A DNA stretch of 64,000 nt from Terriglobia bacterium (GTDB lineage Bacteria > Acidobacteriota > Terriglobia > Terriglobales > SCQP01): positions 62,001 through 126,000 of the forward strand of contig JAJPKR010000006.1 in the NCBI GenBank assembly GCA_021323595.1. The letters run 5' to 3'. This document shows, piece after piece, positions 49,237-58,888 of this stretch (position 1 is its first letter; every line of letters begins with the position of its first letter). Made by a program: the position numbers and the translations under genes. The notes below the pieces were generated by a model that saw nothing but the letters and a program-made list of their open reading frames with translations, did no database searches and was not told the origin of the DNA.

Positions 49237-50553
49237 TTGCCACCCTCGCTTCTCATTTGCGCCTCCCTGACCACGCTGGCCATCGGCACATACCTCATCT
49301 GGCCCAGCCGCTGGAACGTGCCGGCGCACATGCAACTGGGCTTTGCACTCGTCGCCTATGTAATTCCCACCGCCGTCGGCGCTACTGACGGCTTTTCTCC
49401 ACAGCTCGTCGCGCTCTGCGCCGAGATTCTCTCTGTCGGGGCCGCGTGCTACCTGATCGGCCTCGTCGTCGGCTTTAAAACGACCGCAGGCAGACGGCCA
49501 CACCCAGGCGTTCCATCAGCACGCACCTTGGGCCCGTTCTTCCATGAATTTGTACAGCGTCGGGCGAGACTCATCGCTCTCGTCGGCCTGGTGGGGCTGT
49601 TCTCATGCTTCTACGCAATGGGCTTCGTCCCGGCCTTCGCCAACAATCCCCTCATGGCGAAGTTCTTTCGCGGCCCATACCACCTCGCTTACCAACGGGT
49701 GGCGTTGCCCTATCGCCTCTCCTTTTACACGCTGCTCCCACTCATCCCCGTTCTGCTCCTCCTGTGGTACTCCCTCCGGGATTGGATCGCGTTCCTGTTG
49801 GCCGCTTGCGCCACCCTTGGCGTCGCGCTCACGCTCTTCCGCGCGCCGATTGCCACCGGCGGCCTCCTTGCAATTGGGATCTGGGCTGCGCCGAGACGAG
49901 GCCGGTTCTACGCCTACCTCCTCCTCGTGGTGCTGGCCTTCCCGATCGGCGCCGGCTTGTACAAGATTCTCGGGGTGAGCAGCTACGCGGGGGCGAACCT
50001 TTGGCAAGTGATCGCGAGCGGAGCGCCCGACATCCGCGACCAGCTCGGGTTCTTCAACCACTTTTTGGCGGCGCCGGTCTTTTCCTACGGGCGCACGTTC
50101 TGGGGCGGGTTGATCCCTTGGCACTATCGCTGGAATCCGTCCGTGTTTACCCTGACCGTGGTCAACCGCGTCATCAGCATCCGCAGCATTGGGAGCGGCG
50201 GGCTGCGCCTCGCCGCGCCGCAGTGGGGCTATGTCGCGTTCGGATGGGCGGGAGCCGCCATCGTGCCCTTCCTGTCAGGCCTGATCTGGGGCCACGCAAC
50301 CAAGCTCCTGCGGCGAAATCTGGATGAGCGTGACTTGGTGCAAGCGGTAGTCCTAATGACCCTGTACACCACGCTATGGACGCAGCTCTCGCAGTTTTAC
50401 ACGCTGAGCATGTATGAGGCCCCGCAGATCTTGGTTGCCCTGCTCCTAGCCTACCCGATCGCATTGAGCCGCCGGGACGTGCAGCAGAGCCGCCGCCGGG
50501 CCTCCATGCGAACCTGGGCGCCGGAGGGACACGCGCCGGTGACAACCCTGTGA
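49237..50553 (+). CDS. polytopic membrane protein, probable Wzy-type polymerase
   Basis: The 438-residue protein has about 11-12 hydrophobic segments and an Arg/His-rich cytosolic C-terminal tail. The last third contains FGWAGAAIVPFLSGLIWG and TLWTQLSQFYTLSMYEA, as in O-antigen polymerases of the oligosaccharide repeat unit family. Wzy proteins share little sequence, so the call rests on topology and on its position between glycosyltransferase genes. The start codon seems to be TTG at 49237. The next gene's GTG overlaps its stop (GTGA). Together with the ligase-family protein at 39 kb, this locus has two polymerase-type candidates. Confidence 0.65.
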   Translation: MPPSLLICASLTTLAIGTYLIWPSRWNVPAHMQLGFALVAYVIPTAVGATDGFSPQLVALCAEILSVGAACYLIGLVVGFKTTAGRRPHPGVPSARTLGPFFHEFVQRRARLIALVGLVGLFSCFYAMGFVPAFANNPLMAKFFRGPYHLAYQRVALPYRLSFYTLLPLIPVLLLLWYSLRDWIAFLLAACATLGVALTLFRAPIATGGLLAIGIWAAPRRGRFYAYLLLVVLAFPIGAGLYKILGVSSYAGANLWQVIASGAPDIRDQLGFFNHFLAAPVFSYGRTFWGGLIPWHYRWNPSVFTLTVVNRVISIRSIGSGGLRLAAPQWGYVAFGWAGAAIVPFLSGLIWGHATKLLRRNLDERDLVQAVVLMTLYTTLWTQLSQFYTLSMYEAPQILVALLLAYPIALSRRDVQQSRRRASMRTWAPEGHAPVTTL

Positions 50554-51596
50554 GCCGCGGCGCGCGGAAGTCCGTCGCCCTGAATACAAGGGCCCTGAAC
50601 CTGCCGCTTACGGGGGTGCAGAGATACGTCGAGGAAATCATCAGTCACGCCGAAGGCCCCATCGCCGGCATGCGGCCGCCGCGCGCGGTCATGGGCGCAG
50701 CCGGCCACGCCTGGGAACAAGGAATTCTGCCGCTGCTCGTCCAAGGGCGCACCCTGTTCAGTCCCAGCAACACCGGCCCGCTGGCGGTGCGGCGCCAGGT
50801 AGTCACCGTGCACGATGTCGTGCCGCTCGACCATCCGGAGTGGCTCAATCCAAAATTCGCGCGATGGTATCGCTGGCTGCTGCCGAAGCTGGTCCGGCGT
50901 GTTGCCTGGGTGATTGCGATCTCGGAATTCACTCGAGAGCGGCTCATTGCGAAGACGCACGTGGCGCCGGGACGCGTTATCGTCATTCGGCACGGTGTCA
51001 ATCGCGGGTTCGCGCCGCAGTCGCGGCCGGTCATCGAGGCTGCGGTCAGAAGACTGGGGCTGCCGAGCGGGCGCTATTTCTTCTGCCTCGGTTCCCTGGA
51101 GCCGCGCAAGAACTTGGGCACGCTCCTTCAGGCGTGGGCCGCGGCGCAAAAGGAAATGGACGAAGACGTTTGGCTGGTAGTCGGGGGCGAGCGGGGCGCC
51201 GGGCGGGTCTTCGCGCCCCTGCATTTGCCGCCAAGCCCGCCGCGCACCTTCTGGGCCGGCCGCATCCCCGACGACGCGTTGGCCGCGGTTTATTCCGGCG
51301 CCCTCGCGTTTGTATACCCCTCGCTTTACGAAGGCTTCGGCGCGCCGCCGCTCGAAGCCCTGGCTTGTGGTACGCCCGCCATCGTGGGCGGCCGATCCGC
51401 GATGCCCGAGGTCGTGGGCGAGGCCGGGATCTTGGTCGACCCCGTCAGGCCCGATGATCTCAGCCAGGCGCTGCTTGATCTCGCGCGGGACTCCGCCCTT
51501 CGCGAGCGCCTAGTGAGCGCGGGCTTGAAGCGAGCGGCGCAATTCAGTTGGCCGGAAGCCGCGCGCAAGACCTGGGAGATCCTGCTTTCGGTTTAG
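50550..51596 (+). CDS. GT1/GT4 family glycosyltransferase (mannosyltransferase-like)
   Basis: The 348-residue protein has a GT-B fold. The N-terminal half carries LPLTGVQRYVEEII and VTVHDVVPLDHPEWL. The C-terminal nucleotide-sugar domain begins with FCLGSLEPRKNLGTLLQAW (about 172-190). It includes the conserved EX7E block PSLYEGFGAPPLEALACG (about 257-274) and SAMPEVVGEAG. It resembles WbdA/mannosyl- or rhamnosyltransferases. The GTG start overlaps the polymerase stop by 4 nt. It is the last rightward gene before the convergent beta-helix gene. Confidence 0.88.
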   Translation: MSRGARKSVALNTRALNLPLTGVQRYVEEIISHAEGPIAGMRPPRAVMGAAGHAWEQGILPLLVQGRTLFSPSNTGPLAVRRQVVTVHDVVPLDHPEWLNPKFARWYRWLLPKLVRRVAWVIAISEFTRERLIAKTHVAPGRVIVIRHGVNRGFAPQSRPVIEAAVRRLGLPSGRYFFCLGSLEPRKNLGTLLQAWAAAQKEMDEDVWLVVGGERGAGRVFAPLHLPPSPPRTFWAGRIPDDALAAVYSGALAFVYPSLYEGFGAPPLEALACGTPAIVGGRSAMPEVVGEAGILVDPVRPDDLSQALLDLARDSALRERLVSAGLKRAAQFSWPEAARKTWEILLSV

Positions 51597-51704
51597 GAAC
51601 GACCGATCCCGCTCCCGGCTTTCTCTCCGTCATGCGCGCCGAAGATCTTCTTCCCGCTTGCAGTTGCTATAGCGCCTCCGTGACCGTTGCGCCACTGCAT
51701 ACGC

Positions 51705-54700
51705 TCAGGGCAGCACGCGAACGTTGTAGACGCTGGCGGCGGGCGTGCCGGCGGCGGCGGCGCAGACCTCGACCGTCACGCTGTTCGGCGCGTTCACGTA
51801 GCCTCGCCAGTAGAAGGCCGCGCCGGGGTAGGCTTGGGGCGTCGCCACGACCGCCATGCCCGGGCTGGCGCCGGCAACGGTGACGGTGCTGCTGGCGCAC
51901 TGGCCGGCGCTCAAGGCCGCGCCGCCGAGGGCGGCGCTGGCGGCGGCGAGAGGCAACTGCGTCGTCAGTGCCAGCGTTCCCGAGGCCGCCGGCTGGGCGA
52001 TCGTGTTGCCATTGACCTGGTAGGTCGCGGGCAGAGTGAGCGAGCCTGTCAGGGTTAAATTGCTGACCGTGCCGCCGGCGTCCGTTACGATGTTGCTGCC
52101 GTTGCCGGTCTGCCCCGTCAGCGGCGTGCCGCCGGCCAGCGCGAGTTGCGGCGCCGCGAGCGCTGAAGCCGAAAACGCGCCGGTGCGCGTCAAAGTGGCC
52201 AGCACGTGCGGCGTACCGCCGCTATCGAAGATTCGCCAGTCGAAGGCGGAGTTCGAGTTCTGCGGGGCGGGGAACTCATCCCAAAAATTGCCCTCGCCCG
52301 CGCCGCCGCTCGCGTTCCAAGTGAAAGCGAGCGCGCTCGGTCCGGCACTGGCGGCGCCGTTCTTCTCCGCGCGAATCTCGCCCTGTACGTTCAGGCTCCC
52401 GCGGCCGTCGATCGCATCCAGAAATACGTTAGGCACTTGCCAGATTTGCACCGGAGCGGTTTGCGCCGCGGCGCCGTCGACTTCCAGCGGCGTGCTGGCG
52501 GCCGCGCTGGCGGAGACGGCGATGCCGTTACTGCTCTCGATGAATGGCGACAGGTAGAAATTGGTTCCGGCAGGCCCGAGCCAGGAGTCGGTGGCTGTCC
52601 AGCGCGCGCCCGAATTGGGCGGCTGCGTCAGAATCGAGCCGATGAAATGGAATACCGGCGGGTTGTTCGTGTTGCCGGTGATCGGCCCAAAGACGTTGGA
52701 GCCGGTGCCGTTTAGGATCAGGGAGTCGAAAAAAGTCGCGCCCGCAAAAAAGGACCCCTGAATGATGGTTTGCCCGGCGCCGGCGTTGATCTGGCAGCCG
52801 GTGCAGGTGAAGCTGTCCACCTGCGGCGTCCCATTGCCGTTCGCGTCGATGGCGGCGCCCAAGTCGGGGTTGGCCCAAATCTGCGCGCCCAGGGCGGCCA
52901 CGACATTCGTGCCGGCGCCGCCGATCTCGATCCCCTGGGCGAAAAAGCCGCCGTTGATGGCCCCGTTCTGAACGTTAATGAGCAGCAGCCCGTTGTTCAG
53001 CATGATGTGGTCCACGGACTGCTCGCCGGTGGAGGCGAGCAGCGAGAGACCCACTGCGGGGATGGTGACGGGGTAGCTGGTGGGTCCATGCGCATGCTGC
53101 CAGTTGGTGAAGGGTGTGAAAGAGGTGCCGGTCACGCTCGCCACCGCGATGGCCTCGGCGTTCGCGCCGCGATCCACGATGACGGTTTCGCCCGGGTAGA
53201 TGCCGAACATCGAGGCCGGCGTGATCGCGGACTTGGTGCCGGCGGCGGCGCTGGTGGTGGCCGAGGTGGTCAAATCCGCAGCACCGCCATGGAGCGCGGC
53301 AATGGTGGCGTCGTTTTGGTTGTCGAGCTCGAAGGCGATGCCGGCGCAGCCGGAGGCGGCAAGGTCGCGGAAGATATTCTGCGTGGAGGGGCCGGGCGCG
53401 CCCGCCGGCAAGATCCACTGAGCGTCAAAACAGCCGGCGGTGCCGCCGCCGTCGATGGAGAAGCCCGACCATTCGCCGCCGGCGAAGTTATGGCGGGTGA
53501 GAATGAATCCCTGCGTGCCGGGCAGCGCGTGCAGGGTGACCTGATCGAAGTTGCGGCCGCCGCCAAGAATGACGGCGCCGCCGCCGATCTGGGCGAAGGC
53601 CGAGTAATTGCCCCAGGCCATCGGATCGCCGCCCTCGAGATTGCCGACCTGGTAATTGCCGGTGGCGATCACCACGGGAATGTTGGCGTCGCCGCCCGCC
53701 GTGAACGCTTCATTGAAGGCGTTGGTGCTGTCGCGGCTGTTGGTGGGATCGGCGCCCCACCAGATCGGATTGAGATGCGCGGTTCGCTGCGTGCCGAAGG
53801 CGACATAGCTGCCGCCGAAAATGGCCGTGGCATTCACGAGCGGCGCGCCGCCCGCGTTGGCGAAGGAGGCGGTCGCGGTCGTCGGGCTGCTGACGCCGGT
53901 AATCACGCCCACGAGCGGCAAATGCAAGCCGAACTGCGTCGCGGCGCTGGCGCCGCCGACATAGAGCTTGGTGCCGACATCCGCGGCGGAGAAGTTCGCG
54001 CTGGCGCTGGTCAAGGTGGCCGCGCCCGCGGCCATGGCCGCGTCGTGCACGATGACCGGCGCCGCCACCGAGAAGATTTGCTCATTGCCCGCCTCGATTT
54101 CGCCATTCACGGTGACCACGATCCCGGGGGGCAGCACCAGGCTGGCGCCCGCGGCGAAGCCGTAGCGGATGCCGGCGGGCAGGGTGAGGCTCGCCCCGAT
54201 CGTGTATTGGCCGGAAGGGATGTACAGTTCGCCCGCAAAGCCGGCGGTGGCATTTGTGAGGCAGGTTTGATCCAACACGCCCGGCGTGGCGCACCACTGG
54301 TCGGCGTAGCGCACGCCCCCGATGGTGGCTGCCGCCACCCCCGTGGTCGCCGTGGCGATGGCGGCCGCGGCCGTGTAGTTCGTGCCGTTCCAGTGATACC
54401 AGGTCTGCGCGCCGCCGCGCTGATCCAGGATCTGCACTTGCGGGGAGCCCGTGGCGCTCGCAATCACGGCGGCGGGCGCCGACCAATCCGGCGTGAGCAG
54501 AACACTGCCCCCCCGCCCGCCCAGGTAGTTGATGGCCTCTTGCAGCCCATCCGTGGCCGAGTGCACGAAGAGGCGCCCGTCGTGGGCATGGGCGAACGTG
54601 GCCGTCAAGGTGCACGGCGCGGCCCCCGCGATCACGCACGTAGAGGTGGCCACGACCACGGTTTCCGTGGCGGCGCCGTCCTCGACGACGATCGGCACGC

Positions 54701-54944
54701 CCGCGCCCCAAGGTTCGAAGGCCCGGCCATCGGCCAGCGTCAGCCAGCCCGGCTCGACCTGGATGGTGCCGCTGCCCCCCGCTGGCGCGGTTACCTGCGC
54801 CTCGATGCGCCAGTCGAACTGGCTGGCGACCGCCCGGCCGGCCATTTGGAAGCGCGTCAGCCCCTGGCCCGCGGCCAGCGACAGCAGCGCCAAGAACGCG
54901 GGCGCGCAGCGCCGCGCGCCGCCTGCGTTACTCGGAACTCCCAT
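51705..54944 (-). CDS. large secreted parallel beta-helix protein (paralogue A, tailspike/pectate-lyase-like)
   Basis: The 1079-residue protein starts with a signal-like hydrophobic stretch (CAPAFLALLSLAAGQG). A short beta domain precedes the motif QWCATPGVLDQTCLTNA at about 211-230, shared with two neighbours. A Pectate_lyase_3-like parallel beta-helix begins near WWGADPTNSRDSTNAFNEAF (about 395). The C-terminal 130 residues look like phage tail-fibre ends (SGTLALTTQLPLAAASAALG) followed by a beta domain (YWRGYVNAPNSVTVEVC). It is probably surface-exposed and binds or cleaves polysaccharide. No catalytic residues can be assigned. Base composition is like the rest of the genome. Confidence 0.7.
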   Translation of the reverse strand: MGVPSNAGGARRCAPAFLALLSLAAGQGLTRFQMAGRAVASQFDWRIEAQVTAPAGGSGTIQVEPGWLTLADGRAFEPWGAGVPIVVEDGAATETVVVATSTCVIAGAAPCTLTATFAHAHDGRLFVHSATDGLQEAINYLGGRGGSVLLTPDWSAPAAVIASATGSPQVQILDQRGGAQTWYHWNGTNYTAAAAIATATTGVAAATIGGVRYADQWCATPGVLDQTCLTNATAGFAGELYIPSGQYTIGASLTLPAGIRYGFAAGASLVLPPGIVVTVNGEIEAGNEQIFSVAAPVIVHDAAMAAGAATLTSASANFSAADVGTKLYVGGASAATQFGLHLPLVGVITGVSSPTTATASFANAGGAPLVNATAIFGGSYVAFGTQRTAHLNPIWWGADPTNSRDSTNAFNEAFTAGGDANIPVVIATGNYQVGNLEGGDPMAWGNYSAFAQIGGGAVILGGGRNFDQVTLHALPGTQGFILTRHNFAGGEWSGFSIDGGGTAGCFDAQWILPAGAPGPSTQNIFRDLAASGCAGIAFELDNQNDATIAALHGGAADLTTSATTSAAAGTKSAITPASMFGIYPGETVIVDRGANAEAIAVASVTGTSFTPFTNWQHAHGPTSYPVTIPAVGLSLLASTGEQSVDHIMLNNGLLLINVQNGAINGGFFAQGIEIGGAGTNVVAALGAQIWANPDLGAAIDANGNGTPQVDSFTCTGCQINAGAGQTIIQGSFFAGATFFDSLILNGTGSNVFGPITGNTNNPPVFHFIGSILTQPPNSGARWTATDSWLGPAGTNFYLSPFIESSNGIAVSASAAASTPLEVDGAAAQTAPVQIWQVPNVFLDAIDGRGSLNVQGEIRAEKNGAASAGPSALAFTWNASGGAGEGNFWDEFPAPQNSNSAFDWRIFDSGGTPHVLATLTRTGAFSASALAAPQLALAGGTPLTGQTGNGSNIVTDAGGTVSNLTLTGSLTLPATYQVNGNTIAQPAASGTLALTTQLPLAAASAALGGAALSAGQCASSTVTVAGASPGMAVVATPQAYPGAAFYWRGYVNAPNSVTVEVCAAAAGTPAASVYNVRVLP

Positions 54945-55189
54945 TGTTTTCTGTCCTCAGAGGCCCCCGATACGCTACGATGCGAAACACACGGCTTGGG
55001 TTGCCCAGCCTCAAGTGACTCTCCCCAGCCAGACACAGTGAGTCGCACCCCGGTTCTCATACCGGTCAAAAACGAAATCCGCTGCGTCGGAGCCCGGCCG
55101 CGACGTCCCCACGCAACAGCCCGCGCCCGCGGACACCAGCCGACCCACCACCGCCCGGCTCAAAAAGAAATAGAGGTCCACACGCAAAA

Positions 55190-56968
55190 ATGCACCCACC
55201 CGAAAGACCAGGGACACCGGCGCCATCACAACCCACACGCCTTCACTTCCGTGGACGAGCTGTCCTCGTCGCGGCATTACTATTAACGGCTCCCTTTCCG
55301 GCGCCCGCTCAAGCCGTCCCCCCGGACGCTTCGGCAAGGTACGCGCCAAAATGGTGCACCCACCCCGGCGTCCTTGACCAGTCCTGCATCGAAAATGCGG
55401 CCCGAGGCAACTTTCGGGGCACGATCATCCTTGGCCCCGGCAGCTACACAATCAAATCGACGCTCGACATCCCGACCGGCGTCGCACTCCTCGGCGCCCA
55501 GCGGCCACCTTGGCCCAGGTACCCGGCAAACGACGGAGCGCCCACCCTCCTAATCCAGGTCGGCAAGGGTGCCACGTCGGTTCCGGCCGTCAGGATGCAC
55601 CCAAACTCAGCAATCTCGGGGGTCCGTCTCTACTGGCCAACCCAATCCCACACCGCCCCAGTCCCGTTCGGCTGGGCCATAACATCAACCGGCGACCCCT
55701 CCGATGACATGGTAATAGTGCGCAATATAGCCCTGGTGAACCCATACCTCGGGATAAATCAGGACTTCGGCGGCCAATGGCAAATCGAAAACGTGTACGG
55801 CCAGCCACTCAAGGTAGGCATCAAAATGGACAGGGTCTACGACGGCACGGAGATCCGCAACGTGCACTTTTGGACATTCTGGCAGAACCAGGGCCCGGCC
55901 TACCAATTCGCCCAAGCAAACGGCACCTGCATCCTCATAGAACGCGTCGACCTTCTAAACGCGAACGCGATCGAGTGTTACGGCTACCGAAACGGCATCG
56001 ATTTCGAAGGTTCAAGCAGCGGCGCCGCATGGGCCAACATATCCGACTTCGGCATCGACAGTACGAGCCACCCCATAATCATCAACAGCGCCAACCTGAT
56101 AAATCTCTCCGATGGCACCCTGTCTGGCAGCGTCACGGCGGGCTACGGCTGGGGAATCCAGACCGGCCAAAACGTCGGCACCCACTCGATGGTCCTCGTC
56201 TCCAACGTCGTCGCCTATGCCCTATTCGGCGGCGCCGACATCCGGAGCGCGACCGGCAACTTCAGCCTATTAAACTTCGCCGGGAGAGCCGGCTCCGACA
56301 ACGAAGTTCAGCAGGTCGGCACCAGCGACCTCATGGGCCCGCTGCTCGTAAACGAGTCCACGGCGGATGTCCAACTCACCGGCGTGCACGCCGACCCAAA
56401 AGCCGTCATTGGCAATTTATGGGGCGGCCCCTCAACATCTATAAACGGTGTCCCATTCCCCCCCGCGAACCCCTACACCGCGCCCACTCTCTTCGCTGTA
56501 AAAGCCAACGACCCAAAGTCCCCCTATGCAAGGCCCACACATGATGGCCTGACTCTCGAACTCGCCACCGGCCCGGCCCCAGCCACGGTCACACTAACTC
56601 CCACCAAGCCCGTCCCCCCTGGCGCCTACATAATGTCGCTCCGCATTACCCGCGACGTCCCTTGCACCGGCCCATGCCAGCTGGCCGTCGTGCTCATTTC
56701 GGCCGACGGCGACGCACTCGCCCGCTGGCCCTGGTCCCCATTCTCCATCGAAAACCTGCCCTCAGGCACAATCAGCGTTTCCCTCCCGCTGCTCCTCTCG
56801 CGGCAAACCGCAACCGCACGCTGGACCTTCGGCGGCGGCAAGGCGGGCCGCGTCGAGATCTCCAAAGTGAAACTAACCCCCGCGGACCCCTCAGCCGCCC
56901 TCCGCTCAATGATCAAGGGCACAATCTACTCACTGGGGCCACCGACACACACCCCAAGCAGAAAATAG
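55190..56968 (+). CDS. secreted beta-helix protein (paralogue B)
   Basis: The 592-residue protein has a signal peptide with a charged start and hydrophobic core (AVLVAALLLTAPFPAPAQA). The motif KWCTHPGVLDQSCIENA follows at about 54-70, as in paralogues A and C, and leads into GTIILGPGSYTIKSTLDIP, the first turn of a parallel beta-helix. The helix runs to about residue 430. A C-terminal jelly-roll-like domain covers about 450-590. It lacks the WWGA block of A and C. Codon use differs from genes outside this island. It could be a polysaccharide-binding or -degrading surface protein; no active site is recognised. Confidence 0.7.
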   Translation: MHPPERPGTPAPSQPTRLHFRGRAVLVAALLLTAPFPAPAQAVPPDASARYAPKWCTHPGVLDQSCIENAARGNFRGTIILGPGSYTIKSTLDIPTGVALLGAQRPPWPRYPANDGAPTLLIQVGKGATSVPAVRMHPNSAISGVRLYWPTQSHTAPVPFGWAITSTGDPSDDMVIVRNIALVNPYLGINQDFGGQWQIENVYGQPLKVGIKMDRVYDGTEIRNVHFWTFWQNQGPAYQFAQANGTCILIERVDLLNANAIECYGYRNGIDFEGSSSGAAWANISDFGIDSTSHPIIINSANLINLSDGTLSGSVTAGYGWGIQTGQNVGTHSMVLVSNVVAYALFGGADIRSATGNFSLLNFAGRAGSDNEVQQVGTSDLMGPLLVNESTADVQLTGVHADPKAVIGNLWGGPSTSINGVPFPPANPYTAPTLFAVKANDPKSPYARPTHDGLTLELATGPAPATVTLTPTKPVPPGAYIMSLRITRDVPCTGPCQLAVVLISADGDALARWPWSPFSIENLPSGTISVSLPLLLSRQTATARWTFGGGKAGRVEISKVKLTPADPSAALRSMIKGTIYSLGPPTHTPSRK

Positions 56969-56978
56969 CCCGCCTGGG

Positions 56979-58721
56979 TCAGCCAGGCGCGCAGGCAACC
57001 GAGAACACGGCCCCAGCGGCCGGAGGGTGGTGCAGGGTCACGCTGGCCCCAGAAACGGTCACATACACCCCGCTCATTGCAGCCGCCGAGTCACTCGCCG
57101 GCGAAAACCAGCAACGGCTCAGCCTGCTCGTCCCCCGAAAGGACACCGTGTCCTCAACCGAGGCGGAAGTCCGCAACGAAACACTACCCGCGATCTCCCC
57201 GGCGGGCCCCGTCGTCCCGTTCGGCCCCTCTCCGTTGGTCTGAACCAGGACCATCTGCCCGTTCTCCGCAGCCGACCCCGAGATGAAACACGAGTCAACC
57301 TCGAAACGCGGCGGATATCCGACCTGGCTCGTCGTCACCGGCCCAAAGACGTCGCCCGGGCCGAAATACGTGGACGAGAACCTACCACCAAGCCCGAATT
57401 TGCCCGCGATCATGAACTGCCCCGGCCCCGCGCCGATAAACCAACAGCCCACACAGCTAACCGACACCGTCCCCAAAAAACCCGAATTCGTCGAGTTAAG
57501 GGCTACCCCGGTTGCAGGGTCCATACCAACCTGCACCCCCACCATCGCAATCATGTTGAGGGCCTGCCCCCCGAGCTCTATCCCCCCGAAAAACATATCA
57601 TTCGTCATGCTCATGTTCTGCACGGAGACCCAAACCGCCCCTCCAAACGCCACATCGTCAACAAGCGACCCCCACCCGCTCTCCGCGTCCATATGGATGG
57701 CAAACTCATCTGCCCCAGGATCAGCCACCATATTAATGGAGTTGTCACTCACGACCGAGTCATTGTCGTTGTCAAGGTCAAGCCCGATCCCCCGACAGCG
57801 CAAAAGGTTAAGGTCGGTAACAACGTCCTGCGCCGACGGCGCGGAGCCCTGGAACCAACTAAGGTCCAAGCAACTTGCAGTGCCCGCGCCGTCGATCGTC
57901 AGGTCGCGGATATCGGCGCGCGTGATATTGTGGCGCTGCAATAAGAAACCCGAGGTACCCGGCTTAGCGACGAGGACCGTCTGATAGATCCCCCTCCCCC
58001 CGCCGCCGCCCCTCACGCTAACAATCGACGGCGCCGCCGCCGTCGACCCCGCTCGAGCCGCAGTGGCAGGGTCGCCCAACTGAAGATTCCCAACCAAATA
58101 GGTCCCAGGGGGAATAACGACCGCCAGCCCACTCCGCTCCCCCGCCGTCAGAGCCTCCTGCAACGCCAAAGTATCGTCGGCCACCCCATCACCAGCCGCG
58201 CCCCACCACCTCGCGTTCAAAGCATCAACGGCACGGTTTCCCCGAAACTCGACGTCGGGGCCGCCCGACGCCGACTCTCCGACGAAGATTCGATAATTGC
58301 CGGCCTGAATACCCCCCAGCACCCGAAACGGGCGCGACGAGCCCGAACTAACCATCGCGCCCGGCATCATGCGGATCATCACGTCCGCAGGCACGGTCAA
58401 GCCCCCACCCGGATAACGACCACGCGGAACCAAGACCTCTCCACCGGGCGCAACGCTGCGCAGAGCATTCAAGAGGCACGTCGAATCAATCACGCCAGGG
58501 TCGCTGCACGACTCCAACGCGTCCACCTCCGCAAACTCCCGCCGGACAGCAACCGGCCCCCGCTCCGAGTGCGGCCCTGGCCCTACAGGCGGCCTCGGTA
58601 TACCGACGCGCCGAGGCCCCCAGGGGCCCGCCTGCGCCGCCAAGCCCGACACCCCCAGCAGAATGAAAACCAGCCAGAGATGCTTCCAGAGCGCCCACCT
58701 AAACCACGCGCCCCCAATCAC
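56979..58721 (-). CDS. secreted beta-helix protein (paralogue C, Pectate_lyase_3-like)
   Basis: The 580-residue protein starts with a signal peptide (LWKHLWLVFILLGVSGLAAQA). The motif SCSDPGVIDSTCLLNAL follows at about 69-85. The Pectate_lyase_3 signature is NARWWGAAGDGVADDTLALQ, next to GTYLVGNLQLGD. It aligns with paralogue A throughout: KPGTSGFLLQRHN against LPGTQGFILTRHN, and DVFGPVTTSQVGYPPRF against NVFGPITGNTNNPPVF. I prefer the GTG at 58721, just before the signal peptide, to the distal TTG at 58889, which would add about 56 residues of poor composition. This leaves a 167-bp divergent promoter region with the GT1 gene. Confidence 0.7.
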   Translation of the reverse strand: MIGGAWFRWALWKHLWLVFILLGVSGLAAQAGPWGPRRVGIPRPPVGPGPHSERGPVAVRREFAEVDALESCSDPGVIDSTCLLNALRSVAPGGEVLVPRGRYPGGGLTVPADVMIRMMPGAMVSSGSSRPFRVLGGIQAGNYRIFVGESASGGPDVEFRGNRAVDALNARWWGAAGDGVADDTLALQEALTAGERSGLAVVIPPGTYLVGNLQLGDPATAARAGSTAAAPSIVSVRGGGGGRGIYQTVLVAKPGTSGFLLQRHNITRADIRDLTIDGAGTASCLDLSWFQGSAPSAQDVVTDLNLLRCRGIGLDLDNDNDSVVSDNSINMVADPGADEFAIHMDAESGWGSLVDDVAFGGAVWVSVQNMSMTNDMFFGGIELGGQALNMIAMVGVQVGMDPATGVALNSTNSGFLGTVSVSCVGCWFIGAGPGQFMIAGKFGLGGRFSSTYFGPGDVFGPVTTSQVGYPPRFEVDSCFISGSAAENGQMVLVQTNGEGPNGTTGPAGEIAGSVSLRTSASVEDTVSFRGTSRLSRCWFSPASDSAAAMSGVYVTVSGASVTLHHPPAAGAVFSVACAPG

Positions 58722-58888
58722 ACGACCCCCCGCACAGCAGCCCACGCGAGAGCTGATGCGATCTACACACCCCCGGATGCCACACGAGTCCCAGCCAAAA
58801 GGCCAAACAGCCACAAGCGTCCGCGGCCCGACGCCGCAGCGAAGGAAGCGACCAGCCCCGCAACACGCGCGGACCAAGGGGCACAACA

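Noticed and set aside
52770-55286. 838-codon plus-strand open frame across beta-helix gene A
   Set aside because: It is Gly/Arg/Ala-rich, antisense to a protein with signal peptide and repeat structure, and shows no homology I can recognise.
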